From contig CBDDKO010000002.1 of NCBI GenBank assembly GCA_965230275.1, positions 3,038,001-3,102,000 of the forward strand: 64,000 bases of DNA, given 5' to 3'. A program made the translations under genes and the position numbers. Source of the DNA: JAJRRS01 sp965230275 (GTDB lineage Bacteria; Planctomycetota; Phycisphaerae; Phycisphaerales; Phycisphaeraceae). A model generated the notes under the pieces. The model was not told where the DNA came from. It saw nothing but the letters and a program-made list of their open reading frames with translations, and made no database searches. Below are positions 26,724 through 36,665 of the stretch, piece by piece. The first letter of the stretch is position 1. Each line of letters begins with the position of its first letter.

Positions 26724-28196
26724 CTAACGAGATGTGTCTGGATAGAGTGCCAGTTGAAGCTCGTCTGCATCACCATCCACGACTTTGTCTGAGACGAGGA
26801 TCGCTGGGTCATGATCCCATGCTTGGATCAGCCAGGTCCCAGAGGCTTTTTCATCGGGCATGTCCGGCGGCTGGTTGTAGCCCAGCAGGGCCTGGATCGG
26901 GGTGTATCCTGTGTGTTCGAAGTGAATCGGTTGGCCTTGGGTATGTCGGTGTACGTCTTGTGAAAAAGCCACGATCCGATCCCCGTACCCATCGACCGCC
27001 GCGGGCGACCAGCAACACTCATACAGGCTCACCACGGCCGCAAAAACCAGCCCCGCAACCGCCGGTTGCCACCAGTTCAGCCTCCAGATGCGAGGCCCTT
27101 CCACCATCAGCCAGAACGCCGACAGAACCGCCCCGGCCGGGTACACCGGCGCAAGATAGTCCGCGCGTTTACCACCTGACAGACTGAAGAACACCAGCAC
27201 CAATACCACCCACAACATCGCCGGCCCCAAGGGGCTATTAAACCACTCCCGTCTCGGCCGGGTCATCAGCATGTGCCATGCCCCCATCAGCGCGAAGATC
27301 GACCACGGGAAGAATCGTGCCATGAAGAATGCGGGCATCTTCCAGCACTCGGTAATCAATCCCACAAACCCGCCCCGCCCCACACGGTTGACGGTTTCGT
27401 ATCCAAGAAACACCTCAGTAAAATGCTTCGGGTCAGCTTGATACGCGCCGTATGCCCACATCCCGAACAATACCGCCGCCGTCGGCAGCCCCCACACGAT
27501 CCCTGATCGAAGTGTCCACGACCATCGACCACTCAATAGCTTCCCACCCAGCAGAACATAGATCACCAGGAGCAGCGCCGGCGGCCCTTTCGTTAACGCC
27601 GCGCCAGCAACACACAGCCACAAGACGATCTGCCCCAGGACTTTGTATACGGCCGGCACAGGACGTTCATGTTTAGTCAGCAGCCACGTCGCCACCGCCC
27701 ACCCGACGGTCAGGAAACCGGTCAGCACCATGTCCGGCCGGGCTGTGTAAGCCAGCTTGGTAATGCTGTAGTTGGCCAGTACACCAATACACGCCAGCGC
27801 CGTGAACGCGATCGAGAAACGTACGGCTACAGAAGTATCCGCCTTATCACTCGATGGATCATGCTCTGCGACCTTATGTGCCACAATCCTGGCCACCAAC
27901 CAGGTCGCACACAACACCACGAACGCCGCCAGGGTCGAGGGCAGTTTCAGCGCGAACTCGTTATGCCACCCCGCCGCTACCACGGGTGCGCCGATCCAGT
28001 TGTACATCGGGGGCTTAGTCGCCGGCCGACCGAGCATGTCCTCCGGCAGCACCCAGTGGCCGTGACGTACCATATCAACGGTGTAAGCCACCGTCTTCGG
28101 TTGATCGTTGTCATATAGGTCGCTCGGGCCGAACCACCGGCTGCCGAACACCACCACGATCACCACACCCATCAATAGGTACGGCCAGTGCTTCAT
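26724..28196 (-). CDS. ArnT/GT39-like membrane glycosyltransferase
   Basis: The 490-residue polytopic protein has about ten hydrophobic segments. The first periplasmic loop carries DLYDNDQPKTVAYTVDM, the acidic motif that in ArnT and protein-mannosyltransferase relatives (GT-C fold) holds the catalytic aspartate, followed by GRPATKPPMYNWI. Enzymes of this class move a sugar from a polyprenyl carrier to lipid A or protein on the outer face of the inner membrane. The C-terminal 100 residues form a small soluble domain. The donor and acceptor cannot be told from the sequence. It is a single gene. Confidence 0.78.
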   Translation of the reverse strand: MKHWPYLLMGVVIVVVFGSRWFGPSDLYDNDQPKTVAYTVDMVRHGHWVLPEDMLGRPATKPPMYNWIGAPVVAAGWHNEFALKLPSTLAAFVVLCATWLVARIVAHKVAEHDPSSDKADTSVAVRFSIAFTALACIGVLANYSITKLAYTARPDMVLTGFLTVGWAVATWLLTKHERPVPAVYKVLGQIVLWLCVAGAALTKGPPALLLVIYVLLGGKLLSGRWSWTLRSGIVWGLPTAAVLFGMWAYGAYQADPKHFTEVFLGYETVNRVGRGGFVGLITECWKMPAFFMARFFPWSIFALMGAWHMLMTRPRREWFNSPLGPAMLWVVLVLVFFSLSGGKRADYLAPVYPAGAVLSAFWLMVEGPRIWRLNWWQPAVAGLVFAAVVSLYECCWSPAAVDGYGDRIVAFSQDVHRHTQGQPIHFEHTGYTPIQALLGYNQPPDMPDEKASGTWLIQAWDHDPAILVSDKVVDGDADELQLALYPDTSR

Positions 28197-28304
28197 GGCG
28201 CACCAGCTTACAGGATCGATTCCCAGCTTCCCCGGAGGTTACGGCACACATAAAAAGTCCTAACAATCAGCTACAAGCCGATGGGCATCCTAATGCCTGA
28301 GCGC

Positions 28305-29231
28305 TCACGCCGGGTCCACAAAGTCGATCTCGCCGCATTCCGGCACGATCTCCGCGTCCGCGGCTTCCTTGAGCAGCAGCCGGACCGCTTCCCGCCCGCG
28401 TTCGCCGTAGTCGAGCGTCCATTGGTTGACGTACATCCCCACGAACTCGTCCGCCAGGTCCGCGCCCATGTCACGCGCCCAGTTCAAAGCAAACGCCACC
28501 GCCTCGTCACGGTGCTCCAGGGCATACTCGATCGAATCCAGCAGGACACGGCAGATCGTCGGCATCTGATCTGCCAGATCACGACGGATCGCGTTCCCAC
28601 CCAGCGGTAGCGGCAGGTTCCGTGAACCGGTCCACCACTTGCCCAGATCGATCACACAATTCAAGCCCGAGTTGCCATATGTCAGTTGGCCCTCGTGGAT
28701 GATCAGCCCGGCGTCGAATTCACCGGAGACCACCTTCGGGATGATCTCATCGAACATCACAAACTCGGCACGGATGTCGTCTTTGTTCAGGCCGTGCTCC
28801 TGCAGCATCAACTGCGTCGCCAGCCAGGCCGTGGTCTGGTAACCCGGGATCGCCAGGCGCTTGCCCTTCAGGTCCGCCACACTCATCGGCTCCGCCCCCG
28901 CCCCCGGAGTTGGAGCCACGATCATCGGGCCGTACCCGTCGCCCATCGATGAGCCGCAGCTTGTCAGTGCGTACTGGTCTGCGATGAACGGGTACTGGTG
29001 GATGGATAGCGCCGTGATCTCGAGCTCGCCCTTGGCGCTGCGCTCGTTAAGCGACTGGATATCTTCCAGGACATGTACGAAGTCATACCGCCCTGTGTCG
29101 ACCTTCGGCGTCAGCTTCGTCCCGTCCGGCGCGACAAAGTTCGCCAACGGGTACCACATAAACGCATCATCCGGGTCCGGGCTGTGACCGATCCGAAGTG
29201 TCTGTCGCTCAGTGTCAGTTGTGTTGCTCAT
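28305..29231 (-). CDS. mqnD: 1,4-dihydroxy-6-naphthoate synthase (futalosine pathway)
   Basis: MqnD turns cyclic dehypoxanthinylfutalosine into 1,4-dihydroxy-6-naphthoate in menaquinone synthesis. The N-terminal motif IGHSPDPDDAFMWYPLA is diagnostic, and the periplasmic-binding-protein fold continues with ITALSIHQYPFI, LAIPGYQTTAWLATQLML and HEGQLTYGN. The length (308) is normal. No signal peptide is present, as expected for the cytosolic enzyme. Other mqn genes are not in the window. Menaquinone by this route is consistent with a planctomycete. Confidence 0.9.
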   Translation of the reverse strand: MSNTTDTERQTLRIGHSPDPDDAFMWYPLANFVAPDGTKLTPKVDTGRYDFVHVLEDIQSLNERSAKGELEITALSIHQYPFIADQYALTSCGSSMGDGYGPMIVAPTPGAGAEPMSVADLKGKRLAIPGYQTTAWLATQLMLQEHGLNKDDIRAEFVMFDEIIPKVVSGEFDAGLIIHEGQLTYGNSGLNCVIDLGKWWTGSRNLPLPLGGNAIRRDLADQMPTICRVLLDSIEYALEHRDEAVAFALNWARDMGADLADEFVGMYVNQWTLDYGERGREAVRLLLKEAADAEIVPECGEIDFVDPA

Positions 29232-29338
29232 AAGGGCACCTTAACCGTAGGATAGCTATCAACCGTGGATAGCAGGATGGACATCTTGTGTGGTAAACGG
29301 ATGCAGTCTAGTCTGCATCCGTGTTCACCTGTGGTTGC

Positions 29339-29995
29339 TTAATCCGCCTCCGCGACGCGTTCACCTATCATATGGATCAGCCGGTCTTCAAGTTCCCTGT
29401 CCCGGCCGACCGGTTCGTAATAGTTTGCGGTGACGCCCTGCTTGGTCAGCTCTCGTGGCGGGGCGGCGAGGTTGGAGAACACGTTGCGGCGAGCCGAGCC
29501 TGCGATCCGGCGGGTGGGAACCTGCTTGCGTTCAAGCATGACCACCACCTTAAACGAATAAGCATCATCGGACTCAACGACCTTCGCGGGCTCCTTCGAC
29601 GGTGCGAACGTCACGTTCACACGCGATAGCGATACCGGCAGCAGGACGGGCTCCGTTACCGTCGCCTTGCTTAACGTGACCGTGACGCGACGCTGCATGT
29701 CCGATAGCGTGGACTCGACCGCCTGGTCGGCGGTGCTGTTCTGCGCATCCCAGACCTCCAGCACATTGGGCGAGCCCTTCGGCTCGGTGGTGATCGTGCC
29801 GAATCGGTAGTCACGTCGGTCGATCACATAACCAAGCTCGCGGAGCACCTCGATCGAGGCATCGTAGTAGTCCCGGTATGCCTCGGCGTCCACCGTAGAC
29901 GGGTTATCGGTCTGTACAACGGTCCGCGAGCAGCCGGCCGAGGATAGCAGCAGGCTACACAGCAGCAGCAACAGGTGGGGGGCGGCTTGCTTCAT
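29339..29995 (-). CDS. lipoprotein, function unknown
   Basis: The ATG at 29995 gives a lipoprotein signal: MKQAAPHLLLLLCSLLLSSAGC, cysteine at about residue 22, so lipid attachment and outer- or inner-membrane anchoring are likely. The mature part is mixed alpha/beta: a first unit includes YYDASIEVLRELGYVIDRRD, reminiscent of small domains in other exported planctomycete proteins. The frame is open further upstream, but the lipobox fixes the start. No family is recognised and no operon partner is present. Confidence 0.7.
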   Translation of the reverse strand: MKQAAPHLLLLLCSLLLSSAGCSRTVVQTDNPSTVDAEAYRDYYDASIEVLRELGYVIDRRDYRFGTITTEPKGSPNVLEVWDAQNSTADQAVESTLSDMQRRVTVTLSKATVTEPVLLPVSLSRVNVTFAPSKEPAKVVESDDAYSFKVVVMLERKQVPTRRIAGSARRNVFSNLAAPPRELTKQGVTANYYEPVGRDRELEDRLIHMIGERVAEAD

Positions 29996-30320
29996 GGCGC
30001 ATAAGTCTACCCCAGCACGTCTCCGACCGCTACGCCTAGCAAAGCACCGGCCATGACACCGAGCATCGGATGAGCTTCCCGGCAAGCATATTATCGGCTA
30101 ACCCTTTCCCCTCGGGCTATTTCGTCTGATCTGCTGTCTTTCCACATCGCGCATCGCCACGAAGGCAGATCAATTTTGGGTTTTATAGATTCACGCGCTC
30201 TATCTAAAGACGCAACCTGACCCCACCGATGCTGAGTAAGTCCGATGTACGAATCCGTCGACGGGACGGGTATGCGTACCCAGCAACGTTCTGCATTCAC
30301 CAGTTCAGCGGAGATGATCC
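29996..30320. other. gene-free interval upstream of the chemotaxis operon
   Basis: No credible coding frame. The lipoprotein gene leaves leftward and cheW rightward, so promoters of both should lie here. An A/T-rich block around 30165-30200 is the most promoter-like part. No clear sigma-28 or sigma-54 element was identified, and no hairpin terminator. Confidence 0.4.
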
Positions 30321-30851
30321 ATGGCACCTGAAACACAGACACAGAACAACGACGATGCTGTTACCGCACACAGCCAGGCTTCATCCGATGGTGAATTGCT
30401 CCAACTGGTCAGTTTCGAGGTCGGCGAAGAGGAATACGCCGTCCCGATCCTGAGCGTGCAGGAAATCAACCGGATGATGCAGATCACCCGTGTGCCGCAG
30501 AGCCCCCCGTTCGTCGAGGGCGTGATCAACCTGCGAGGCAAGATTATCCCCGTCATCGATCTGAGGAAGCGGTTCGGCCTGACTGAACTCGAGAACTCGG
30601 ACGATGTCCGGATCATCGTGGTTGAGGTAGACAGCCGAGTGCTCGGCTTCACCGTTGACCGTGTTAACGAGGTTTTGCGGATCAACTCCAGCATCGTCGA
30701 GCCGCCGCCGTCGATGGTCTGCGGGTTGGACACAGACTACGTACAAGGCGTCGGCAAGCTGGACGACCGGCTGCTGATCCTGCTGCACCTGGAGAAGCTG
30801 TTCTCTGACGCCGAGATCGAAGCAATCGATCAGGGCTTGAAGGCGGCCTGA
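30321..30851 (+). CDS. cheW: chemotaxis coupling protein CheW
   Basis: CheW links receptors to the CheA kinase in the signalling array. After a disordered acidic start the domain begins LLQLVSFEVGEEEYAVPILS, followed by the family signature RVPQSPPFVEGVINLRGKII and VIDLRKRFG. The remaining beta-barrel strands (IIVVEVDSRVLGFTVDRVNEV) are intact. The product is 176 residues, of normal size. It is first in a seven-gene run on one strand (cheW-R-A-X-Y-fapA-B). No receptor gene is present in the window. Confidence 0.94.
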   Translation: MAPETQTQNNDDAVTAHSQASSDGELLQLVSFEVGEEEYAVPILSVQEINRMMQITRVPQSPPFVEGVINLRGKIIPVIDLRKRFGLTELENSDDVRIIVVEVDSRVLGFTVDRVNEVLRINSSIVEPPPSMVCGLDTDYVQGVGKLDDRLLILLHLEKLFSDAEIEAIDQGLKAA

Positions 30852-30946
30852 CACGATACAGATGGGGACACTCGGTTGAGTGACCCACGTCTAAGGGGGG
30901 ATGTGCTACTGGTAATAGATCGCAGACCACAGACCCAAGGATCCAC

Positions 30947-31789
30947 ATGGCTCTTAAGAATGTCACGATGACCGACGAGCAATTCAACAAGCTCCGTAAG
31001 GTTGTCTACGATCGCGCGGGTATCCACTTCCAGGACACCAAGAAGTATGTACTGGAAAGCCGGTTGTCTCGCAGGCTTGAGGAGTTGGAGTTTGAAGACT
31101 TCGACCAGTACATCATGTTCCTGACCGCCGGTCCCTACCAGACCGACGAGTTCCAGGAGATGTTCAACCGGATCACGATCAACGAAACCAGCTTCTTCCG
31201 CAACGAGCCCCAGTTGGAGGTATTCGAGCGGGAGATCCTCCCGCCGTTGCTCGAGGCACGCAAGACCAGCAAGACACTGCGCATCTGGTCCGCGGCATGC
31301 TCCAGCGGTGAGGAGCCCTACACCCTGGCGATCCAGATCCACCGCTCCCTGGGGGTCCGCCTCCAGGACTGGCGGATCGAGATCCTCGGCACCGACATCA
31401 GTGAGAAGGTCCTGACCACCGCCCAGAGCGGCAAGTACCCGCACTACTCGATCCGCTCGGTCAACCCGATGGTGCTTAACCGCTACTTCAAAGAGGAAGG
31501 CAACCTGCACCAACTCGACCCGACCATCATGAGCATGGTTCACTTCGAGAAGCTCAACCTCAAGGACCGGCTCGCCGCCAAACGCTTCGGCACCTGGGAC
31601 GTCATCTTCTGCCGCAACGTCATGATCTACTTCGACGACGAGATGAAGAGCCAGTGTGTCAAGATGTACCACGACCAGCTACAAGACGACGGAACGCTGT
31701 TCATCGGGCACAGCGAATCGATCCGGGCACTAGACACCAAGTTTGAACCACTGCCCTTCCCCCAGGGATTTGCATACAAGAAGGGCTAA
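30947..31789 (+). CDS. cheR: chemoreceptor glutamate methyltransferase CheR
   Basis: CheR methylates receptor glutamates with S-adenosylmethionine. The N-terminal helical domain (about 1-85) ends in RITINETSFFRNEPQLEV, a CheR hallmark. The SAM-binding core has IWSAACSSGEEPYTLAI, ILGTDISEKVL, and WDVIFCRNVMIYFD. The product is 280 residues, of typical length. It lies between cheW (95 bp upstream) and cheA (16 bp downstream), with the opposing enzyme cheB at the end of the same operon. Confidence 0.94.
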   Translation: MALKNVTMTDEQFNKLRKVVYDRAGIHFQDTKKYVLESRLSRRLEELEFEDFDQYIMFLTAGPYQTDEFQEMFNRITINETSFFRNEPQLEVFEREILPPLLEARKTSKTLRIWSAACSSGEEPYTLAIQIHRSLGVRLQDWRIEILGTDISEKVLTTAQSGKYPHYSIRSVNPMVLNRYFKEEGNLHQLDPTIMSMVHFEKLNLKDRLAAKRFGTWDVIFCRNVMIYFDDEMKSQCVKMYHDQLQDDGTLFIGHSESIRALDTKFEPLPFPQGFAYKKG

Positions 31790-31805
31790 GGAAAGAGGTA
31801 CGCAA

Positions 31806-34136
31806 GTGTCAGACGCCATGGACCCCAGTTTACTACAGGACTTCCTGACCGAGTCGGGTGAGTTGATCGAACAGCTCGACGCCGATCTGGTCAGGCTCGA
31901 GTCCGCCGAGGGCGGAGACGAAGCCCAGGAGCTGTGCAACGGCTGTTTCCGTGCGCTGCACACCATCAAGGGTGCCGCCAGCTTCCTCGGGCTCACCACC
32001 GTGACCACTTTCGCCCACGCCGCGGAGGATGCGCTGAACCGCCTGCGTAAAGGCGAGGTCGACGTCACCGAAGAGGTCATGGACGCTCTGCTGCAAAGCG
32101 CCGACGTGGTCAAGGGCATGATCGACCAGCTCTCCGCCGGCGAGGAAGCGGGGGACGGCCCGGATGACCTGATCAAGACACTGCACGCCATCGCCGAGGG
32201 CGAGGCCGCGGCCGACGTCCAGGCCTCGTCAGATGCATCTTCGCCACCCGCCGATGATGCGGGCAATGAAGCCGATGACAATAAACCAGGTACCCCGCTG
32301 AATCTTGGGCCCCAGAAACTCGACCTGATCGAGTTCATGGTCATTGACCTTCAGGACGCCTCTAAACAGATCGGCGAAGCGGTCGAGGGCCTGGCCAACG
32401 ATGCAACTCTCGAGGAGTCGGCCCAGCACCTGAGCGAAGTCTGTCAGGAGATGGAGAAGACCTCCGAGTTCTTCGAGCTCGAGCAGCTCTCGGCTCTGGT
32501 TACAGCGATCACCCATGTCTCGACCAAAGTCAACGAGGCGTCTCGTGATGCCATCCAGGAAATCTCGGTACGCATCAAAGCCGCCAAGCTGCTGATCGAC
32601 CAGCAGGTGGAGGCGTTGAGCGATCTGCGGGCACTGAGCTGGCCGATCGAGACGTTCTGCGAGCACCTCAATCTGCTTGCTGAAAAAGGCACCTTGGATG
32701 ATCACCTCAAGCTTGACCACGGCGGGGACCCGCAGAAGCTATTGGTGATCGAGGGTGTCTTTGAAGAAAAAACGGATAGCACACCCGTCTCCGCGGAGCA
32801 GTCAAACGAGACCGCCGTCCAGGCAGAACCGACCACCGAGGGTGATCACGCACCTACCAAGACGGCCAAGGATACTAAGCAGAGCACGGAAAAAGCCGCC
32901 GCTACGCCACCCGCGGCGAAGCCTGTGGCTGAGCAGACGATCCGTGTCGAAGTCAGTCGCCTTGAGTCGCTGCTGAACCTGGTCGGCCAACTGGTGCTTA
33001 ACAAGAACCGCATCCTGGCGCTGACACGCAACCTTAAGGACATGTCTGTTTCGCCGGACGTCGAAGAAGACTTCGCTGGTGCCGCCGGCGACCTCGACCA
33101 CCTGATGAGCGAGCTACAGGTCAGTGTCATGCGGACCCGCATGCAGCCTTTGGCCAAGCTGTTCGACCGCTACCCGCGCGTCATCCGTGACATGGCCCGG
33201 ATGACGAACAAGAAGATCAACCTCGACATCGTCGGCAAGGACACCGAGGTCGATAAGACCGTGCTCGAACATCTCGCCGACCCGCTGGTGCATATCCTGC
33301 GTAACTCATCGGACCACGGTATCGAAGTGCCCGAGGACCGCGTCCAGGCCGGCAAGGCCGAGGCGGGCACCATCCGTCTGGAAGCCGAGCATCAGGGCAG
33401 CCACGTCCGTGTTGCGATCTGTGATGACGGCAAGGGCCTGGACCGTAACGTGCTCGGACAGAAGGCGATCGAGAAGGGCCTGACCACACCCGACAAGCTC
33501 GAGCAGCTCTCTGACGAGGAAGTGTTCGGTTTCATCTTCGCCGCCGGCTTGTCCACCGCCAAGCAGGTTAGCGACCTGTCGGGGCGAGGTGTCGGGATGG
33601 ATGTGGTCCGCACCAACATCAACAAGCTCAACGGCACGATCAACGTATCCAGCCAGAAGGGCAAAGGTACCACGATCGAGATCATCATCCCGCTGACGGT
33701 CGCCATCATGCCGGCCATGGTGGTGGGCGTCGGGTCACACCTGTACTCGATCCCGTTGCAGAGCATCGTTGAGATCGTCCGGCCCGAACCGCAAGAGGTC
33801 AAGAGTGTATCGGGGCACCCCGTCATGAAGCTGCGTGACATTGTGCTCCCCCTTGTTGATATGCGAAAGCGACTCAACGAAACAACCACAGAAGACGGCG
33901 GACGCTTCGCGGTCGTCGTCGGTGTCGGCGGACAGCGTGTAGGTTTGTGTGTGGACCGGCTGATCGGTCAACAGGAAATCGTGATCAAACCATTGGACGA
34001 TTCGTACACCCAGGGCGGCCCCTTCAGCGGCGCCACCATCCGTGAGGACGGCGACGTGTGTCTGATCCTGGATGTCGTGCAACTCATACGCAGCAACAAC
34101 AAACCCGTGAACAACGAACTTAAGACGGCAGCCTGA
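31806..34136 (+). CDS. cheA: chemotaxis histidine kinase CheA
   Basis: CheA is the array kinase that phosphorylates CheY and CheB. P1 carries His52 in LHTIKGAASFLG. A long acidic linker region follows (about 130-400) in place of a recognisable P2. The P3 dimerisation helix contains LESLLNLVGQLVLNKNRI. The ATPase has the N-box HILRNSSDHGIE and glycine boxes DDGKGL and GRGVGMDVV. The C-terminal CheW-like domain ends near VCLILDVVQLI. The GTG at 31806 is chosen because AGAGG lies seven bases upstream; an ATG at 31818 is the alternative. About 777 residues. Confidence 0.94.
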   Translation: MSDAMDPSLLQDFLTESGELIEQLDADLVRLESAEGGDEAQELCNGCFRALHTIKGAASFLGLTTVTTFAHAAEDALNRLRKGEVDVTEEVMDALLQSADVVKGMIDQLSAGEEAGDGPDDLIKTLHAIAEGEAAADVQASSDASSPPADDAGNEADDNKPGTPLNLGPQKLDLIEFMVIDLQDASKQIGEAVEGLANDATLEESAQHLSEVCQEMEKTSEFFELEQLSALVTAITHVSTKVNEASRDAIQEISVRIKAAKLLIDQQVEALSDLRALSWPIETFCEHLNLLAEKGTLDDHLKLDHGGDPQKLLVIEGVFEEKTDSTPVSAEQSNETAVQAEPTTEGDHAPTKTAKDTKQSTEKAAATPPAAKPVAEQTIRVEVSRLESLLNLVGQLVLNKNRILALTRNLKDMSVSPDVEEDFAGAAGDLDHLMSELQVSVMRTRMQPLAKLFDRYPRVIRDMARMTNKKINLDIVGKDTEVDKTVLEHLADPLVHILRNSSDHGIEVPEDRVQAGKAEAGTIRLEAEHQGSHVRVAICDDGKGLDRNVLGQKAIEKGLTTPDKLEQLSDEEVFGFIFAAGLSTAKQVSDLSGRGVGMDVVRTNINKLNGTINVSSQKGKGTTIEIIIPLTVAIMPAMVVGVGSHLYSIPLQSIVEIVRPEPQEVKSVSGHPVMKLRDIVLPLVDMRKRLNETTTEDGGRFAVVVGVGGQRVGLCVDRLIGQQEIVIKPLDDSYTQGGPFSGATIREDGDVCLILDVVQLIRSNNKPVNNELKTAA

Positions 34137-34156
34137 CCATCAAGGAGACCCTAGTC

Positions 34157-34636
34157 GTGGATCAATCCTACATCATTCCGTTCATCAAATCGGTTCAGAA
34201 TGTATTCGAGACCATGCTCCAACTCCCGGTCCAGATGGGCCAGCCCGAGCTGAAGCAACCCGGCGAGGAAGGCCACGATATCTCAGCGATCATCGGTATG
34301 TCCGGTGATGTTGAGGGTTCTGTCGTGCTGAGTTTCCCCACCACCACCGCCGTGCGTGTGGTCACTATCTTCACCGGCACGGAGCTCGAGCCCAGCCATG
34401 AAGACTTCGCCGACGCCGTGGGCGAGTTGGTGAATATGGTCTCCGGCGGGGCGAAGGCACAGTTCGATGGCAAGGATGTGCAGATCTCCTGCCCGTCTGT
34501 TGTCATCGGTCAATGCCATCAGGTCTACGGCCGCAAGGACGTCGTCGCCATCAGCATCCCGTGCGAATGTGACTGCGGCGAGTTCAATGTTGAAGTGTCC
34601 ATCCGCCAGGTCGCCGGCACACCCGCAGCGAGCTGA
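34157..34636 (+). CDS. cheX: CheY-P phosphatase CheX
   Basis: CheX dephosphorylates CheY-P to reset the signal. The family motif E-x-x-N is seen in AVGELVNMVSGGAKAQF near residues 95-112, preceded by ISAIIGMSGDVEGSVVLSFP. The GTG start at 34157 follows AAGGAGACC, a good ribosome site, with the natural sequence MDQSYIIPFI. The length (159 residues) is typical. Its position directly before cheY supports the assignment. CheX replaces CheZ in many non-proteobacterial lineages. Confidence 0.9.
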   Translation: MDQSYIIPFIKSVQNVFETMLQLPVQMGQPELKQPGEEGHDISAIIGMSGDVEGSVVLSFPTTTAVRVVTIFTGTELEPSHEDFADAVGELVNMVSGGAKAQFDGKDVQISCPSVVIGQCHQVYGRKDVVAISIPCECDCGEFNVEVSIRQVAGTPAAS

Positions 34637-34717
34637 GTACCTCGGTTATTACCAATCGATCCAACAACCCTACAACACCGTGGCGAATCAGTGCCACACG
34701 CTCAGGAGTGAAATACG

Positions 34718-35086
34718 ATGAAAGTCATGCTTGTCGATGACTCGAAGACCATGCGGAACATCCAGAAGGGCATCCTCGGCCAGCTGGGTTACACAGACCT
34801 CGAAGAGGCCTGCGACGGCCTGGACGCGCTCTCCAAGGTCGGCGCTTTCCAGCCCGAGCTGCTGCTCGTGGACTGGAACATGCCCAACATGGACGGGCTC
34901 ACCTTCGTGAAGAAGTTCCGTGAGCAGGGCAACAAGGCCCCGATCATCATGGTGACCACCGAAGCCGAGAAGTCGCGCGTTGTTGAGGCGATCAAGGCCG
35001 GCGTCAACAACTACGTGGTCAAGCCGTTCACCCCCGACCTACTCGGTGAGCGGATCAAGGAAACACTCTCGCGCGTCGCGGCGTGA
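34718..35086 (+). CDS. cheY: single-domain response regulator CheY
   Basis: A 122-residue receiver domain with the acidic pair in MLVDDSKTM, the phosphoacceptor Asp52 in LLLVDWNMPNMDGL, the switch threonine in IMVTTEAEKS and the lysine in NYVVKPFTPD. It lacks an output domain. Between CheX and the FapA-like gene, it is the natural partner of CheA. Whether the output is a flagellar motor or a pilus cannot be told, as neither is encoded in the window. Confidence 0.92.
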   Translation: MKVMLVDDSKTMRNIQKGILGQLGYTDLEEACDGLDALSKVGAFQPELLLVDWNMPNMDGLTFVKKFREQGNKAPIIMVTTEAEKSRVVEAIKAGVNNYVVKPFTPDLLGERIKETLSRVAA

Positions 35087-35126
35087 TCGCGCCGTACGCA
35101 CGACGTGACCATGATGGAATGGATCC

Positions 35127-36599
35127 ATGCCCGCCGATCAAGAGCTATCGCCGTCGGTGATCGTGGCCGCAGACAAGTCTTCGGCCAGCTTGCGGGTCCC
35201 TGCGCACTATGACCGATCCCTGCTCACCGAGTACCTGCTCACGGGCATCATCACCGGCATGGGCGTCGAGATCACCGACCAGGCCGCCGCGGCGATCAAG
35301 TCGATCGTGCAGGACCCGCCCCCCATCGACGATGACGCCACGTATGACATCGCCACCGCCGCCCCGCCGACTCACGGCGTGGATGGGTTCATCACCTGGG
35401 TGGTAGACGAGAAGTCAACACCAGGCGAAGCAGCGCCCGAATCGGACCCACCCGGTTCGGGTGTTTCGCATTATGAGCGATGCTCCTTTGACATGGTCGA
35501 GACCGGCGAAGTGATCGGACGCGTCCACGCACCCGAATCGGCACATGACGGACGCGATGTCCTTGGCAACACCCTCCCGGCCAAGGTTGGCAAGGAAGCC
35601 AAGCTCTTCATCGACGAGTCGATCATGCAGAAGGCCGACGGGACGTTGGTCGCGCAGCAGGACGGTGTGCTGTTCCGTGAACCCGGCAAGGCGCGCATCC
35701 GAAAGCACATCCAGATCAACAACTACGTCGACTTCTCCACCGGCAACCTGGACTTCGACGGTGACATCACCATCGAAAAAGGTGTCCGCGATTGCTTCAT
35801 CGTCAAGGCGACCGGCAATGTCGAAGTCAAAGGCCTGATCGAAGCCGCAACGATCCGGGCCGGCAAAGACCTCGTCGCCCTCGGCGGATTTGCCGGGCGG
35901 GAACAAGGTCATGTCGAGACCGGCGGAAACCTCATCGGCAAGTACCTCGACAACATCCAGGGCCACATCAGCCAGGACCTGTGCATCGACCGTGAGATCA
36001 TCAACTGTGACCTGATGATCGATGGGCAGATCAATTCACCCACGGGCTCGATCATCGGCGGGAATCTAGTACCAACGGGCGAAGTCCACGTCGGCACAAT
36101 CGGCAGCGGGGCGGGTGTCAAGACCGAACTGGTCATCGGGTCCGTCCCCATGCTCCAGCCATTCGCCACCGAGCTGACCGCTATCGTCGAAAAGCTCACC
36201 GCTAACGCAGAAGTACTCAACAGCGAAAAGGACACCATCGATAAGAACTCCACGAAGGGCCGCATGACCGCTACCGACAAGGAGCGCCAGTGCGAGTTGA
36301 TCTTCGAGCTGTCCACCATCAACGCGAACCTCGACAAAGCCCAGCGTACGCTCGGCCTTGTGCAGCAAAAGATCAATCAACGCCGACGTGTGGACGTGAA
36401 GGTCGACAAGGCCATCCATCATGGGGCAACGATCATCCTGGACGGATGCAGGTACCACATGTCCGATAAGGTGGCCGGGCCTGTCCACTTATACATGGAG
36501 GGCAAGTCTTTCGTGTATCGCATCGACGACGGCCCCGCCCTGCCGGTTGAGCAGGTCTCTGAGGTCAAGGCGGATCTGCCTGGAAGGGCCGCCGCATGA
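35127..36599 (+). CDS. FapA/DUF342 family beta-helix protein
   Basis: The 490-residue product has the DUF342 pattern: an N-terminal domain, then YDRSLLTEYLLTG-like early segments, LGNTLPAKVGKEAKLF, and a parallel beta-helix whose rungs are readable (NNYVDFSTGNLDFDGDITIE, ATGNVEVKGLIEAATIRAGK, GGFAGREQGHVETGGNLIG, INSPTGSIIGGNLV). A coiled coil follows near 330-420. FapA in Vibrio affects the pole and flagellar signalling, so its place between cheY and cheB suggests it anchors or polarises the chemotaxis apparatus. That role is inference for this organism. Confidence 0.82.
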   Translation: MPADQELSPSVIVAADKSSASLRVPAHYDRSLLTEYLLTGIITGMGVEITDQAAAAIKSIVQDPPPIDDDATYDIATAAPPTHGVDGFITWVVDEKSTPGEAAPESDPPGSGVSHYERCSFDMVETGEVIGRVHAPESAHDGRDVLGNTLPAKVGKEAKLFIDESIMQKADGTLVAQQDGVLFREPGKARIRKHIQINNYVDFSTGNLDFDGDITIEKGVRDCFIVKATGNVEVKGLIEAATIRAGKDLVALGGFAGREQGHVETGGNLIGKYLDNIQGHISQDLCIDREIINCDLMIDGQINSPTGSIIGGNLVPTGEVHVGTIGSGAGVKTELVIGSVPMLQPFATELTAIVEKLTANAEVLNSEKDTIDKNSTKGRMTATDKERQCELIFELSTINANLDKAQRTLGLVQQKINQRRRVDVKVDKAIHHGATIILDGCRYHMSDKVAGPVHLYMEGKSFVYRIDDGPALPVEQVSEVKADLPGRAAA

Positions 36600-36665
36600 T
36601 TAAGACAGCCGGTAAGTAGGCCGATCTTATTCAAGCCATTATTTTAGAATTCCCGGAGCTGATCC

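Noticed and set aside
26108..27187. Plus-strand open frame of 359 codons
   Set aside because: Antisense to the FHA and ArnT-like genes, both of which have clear motifs.
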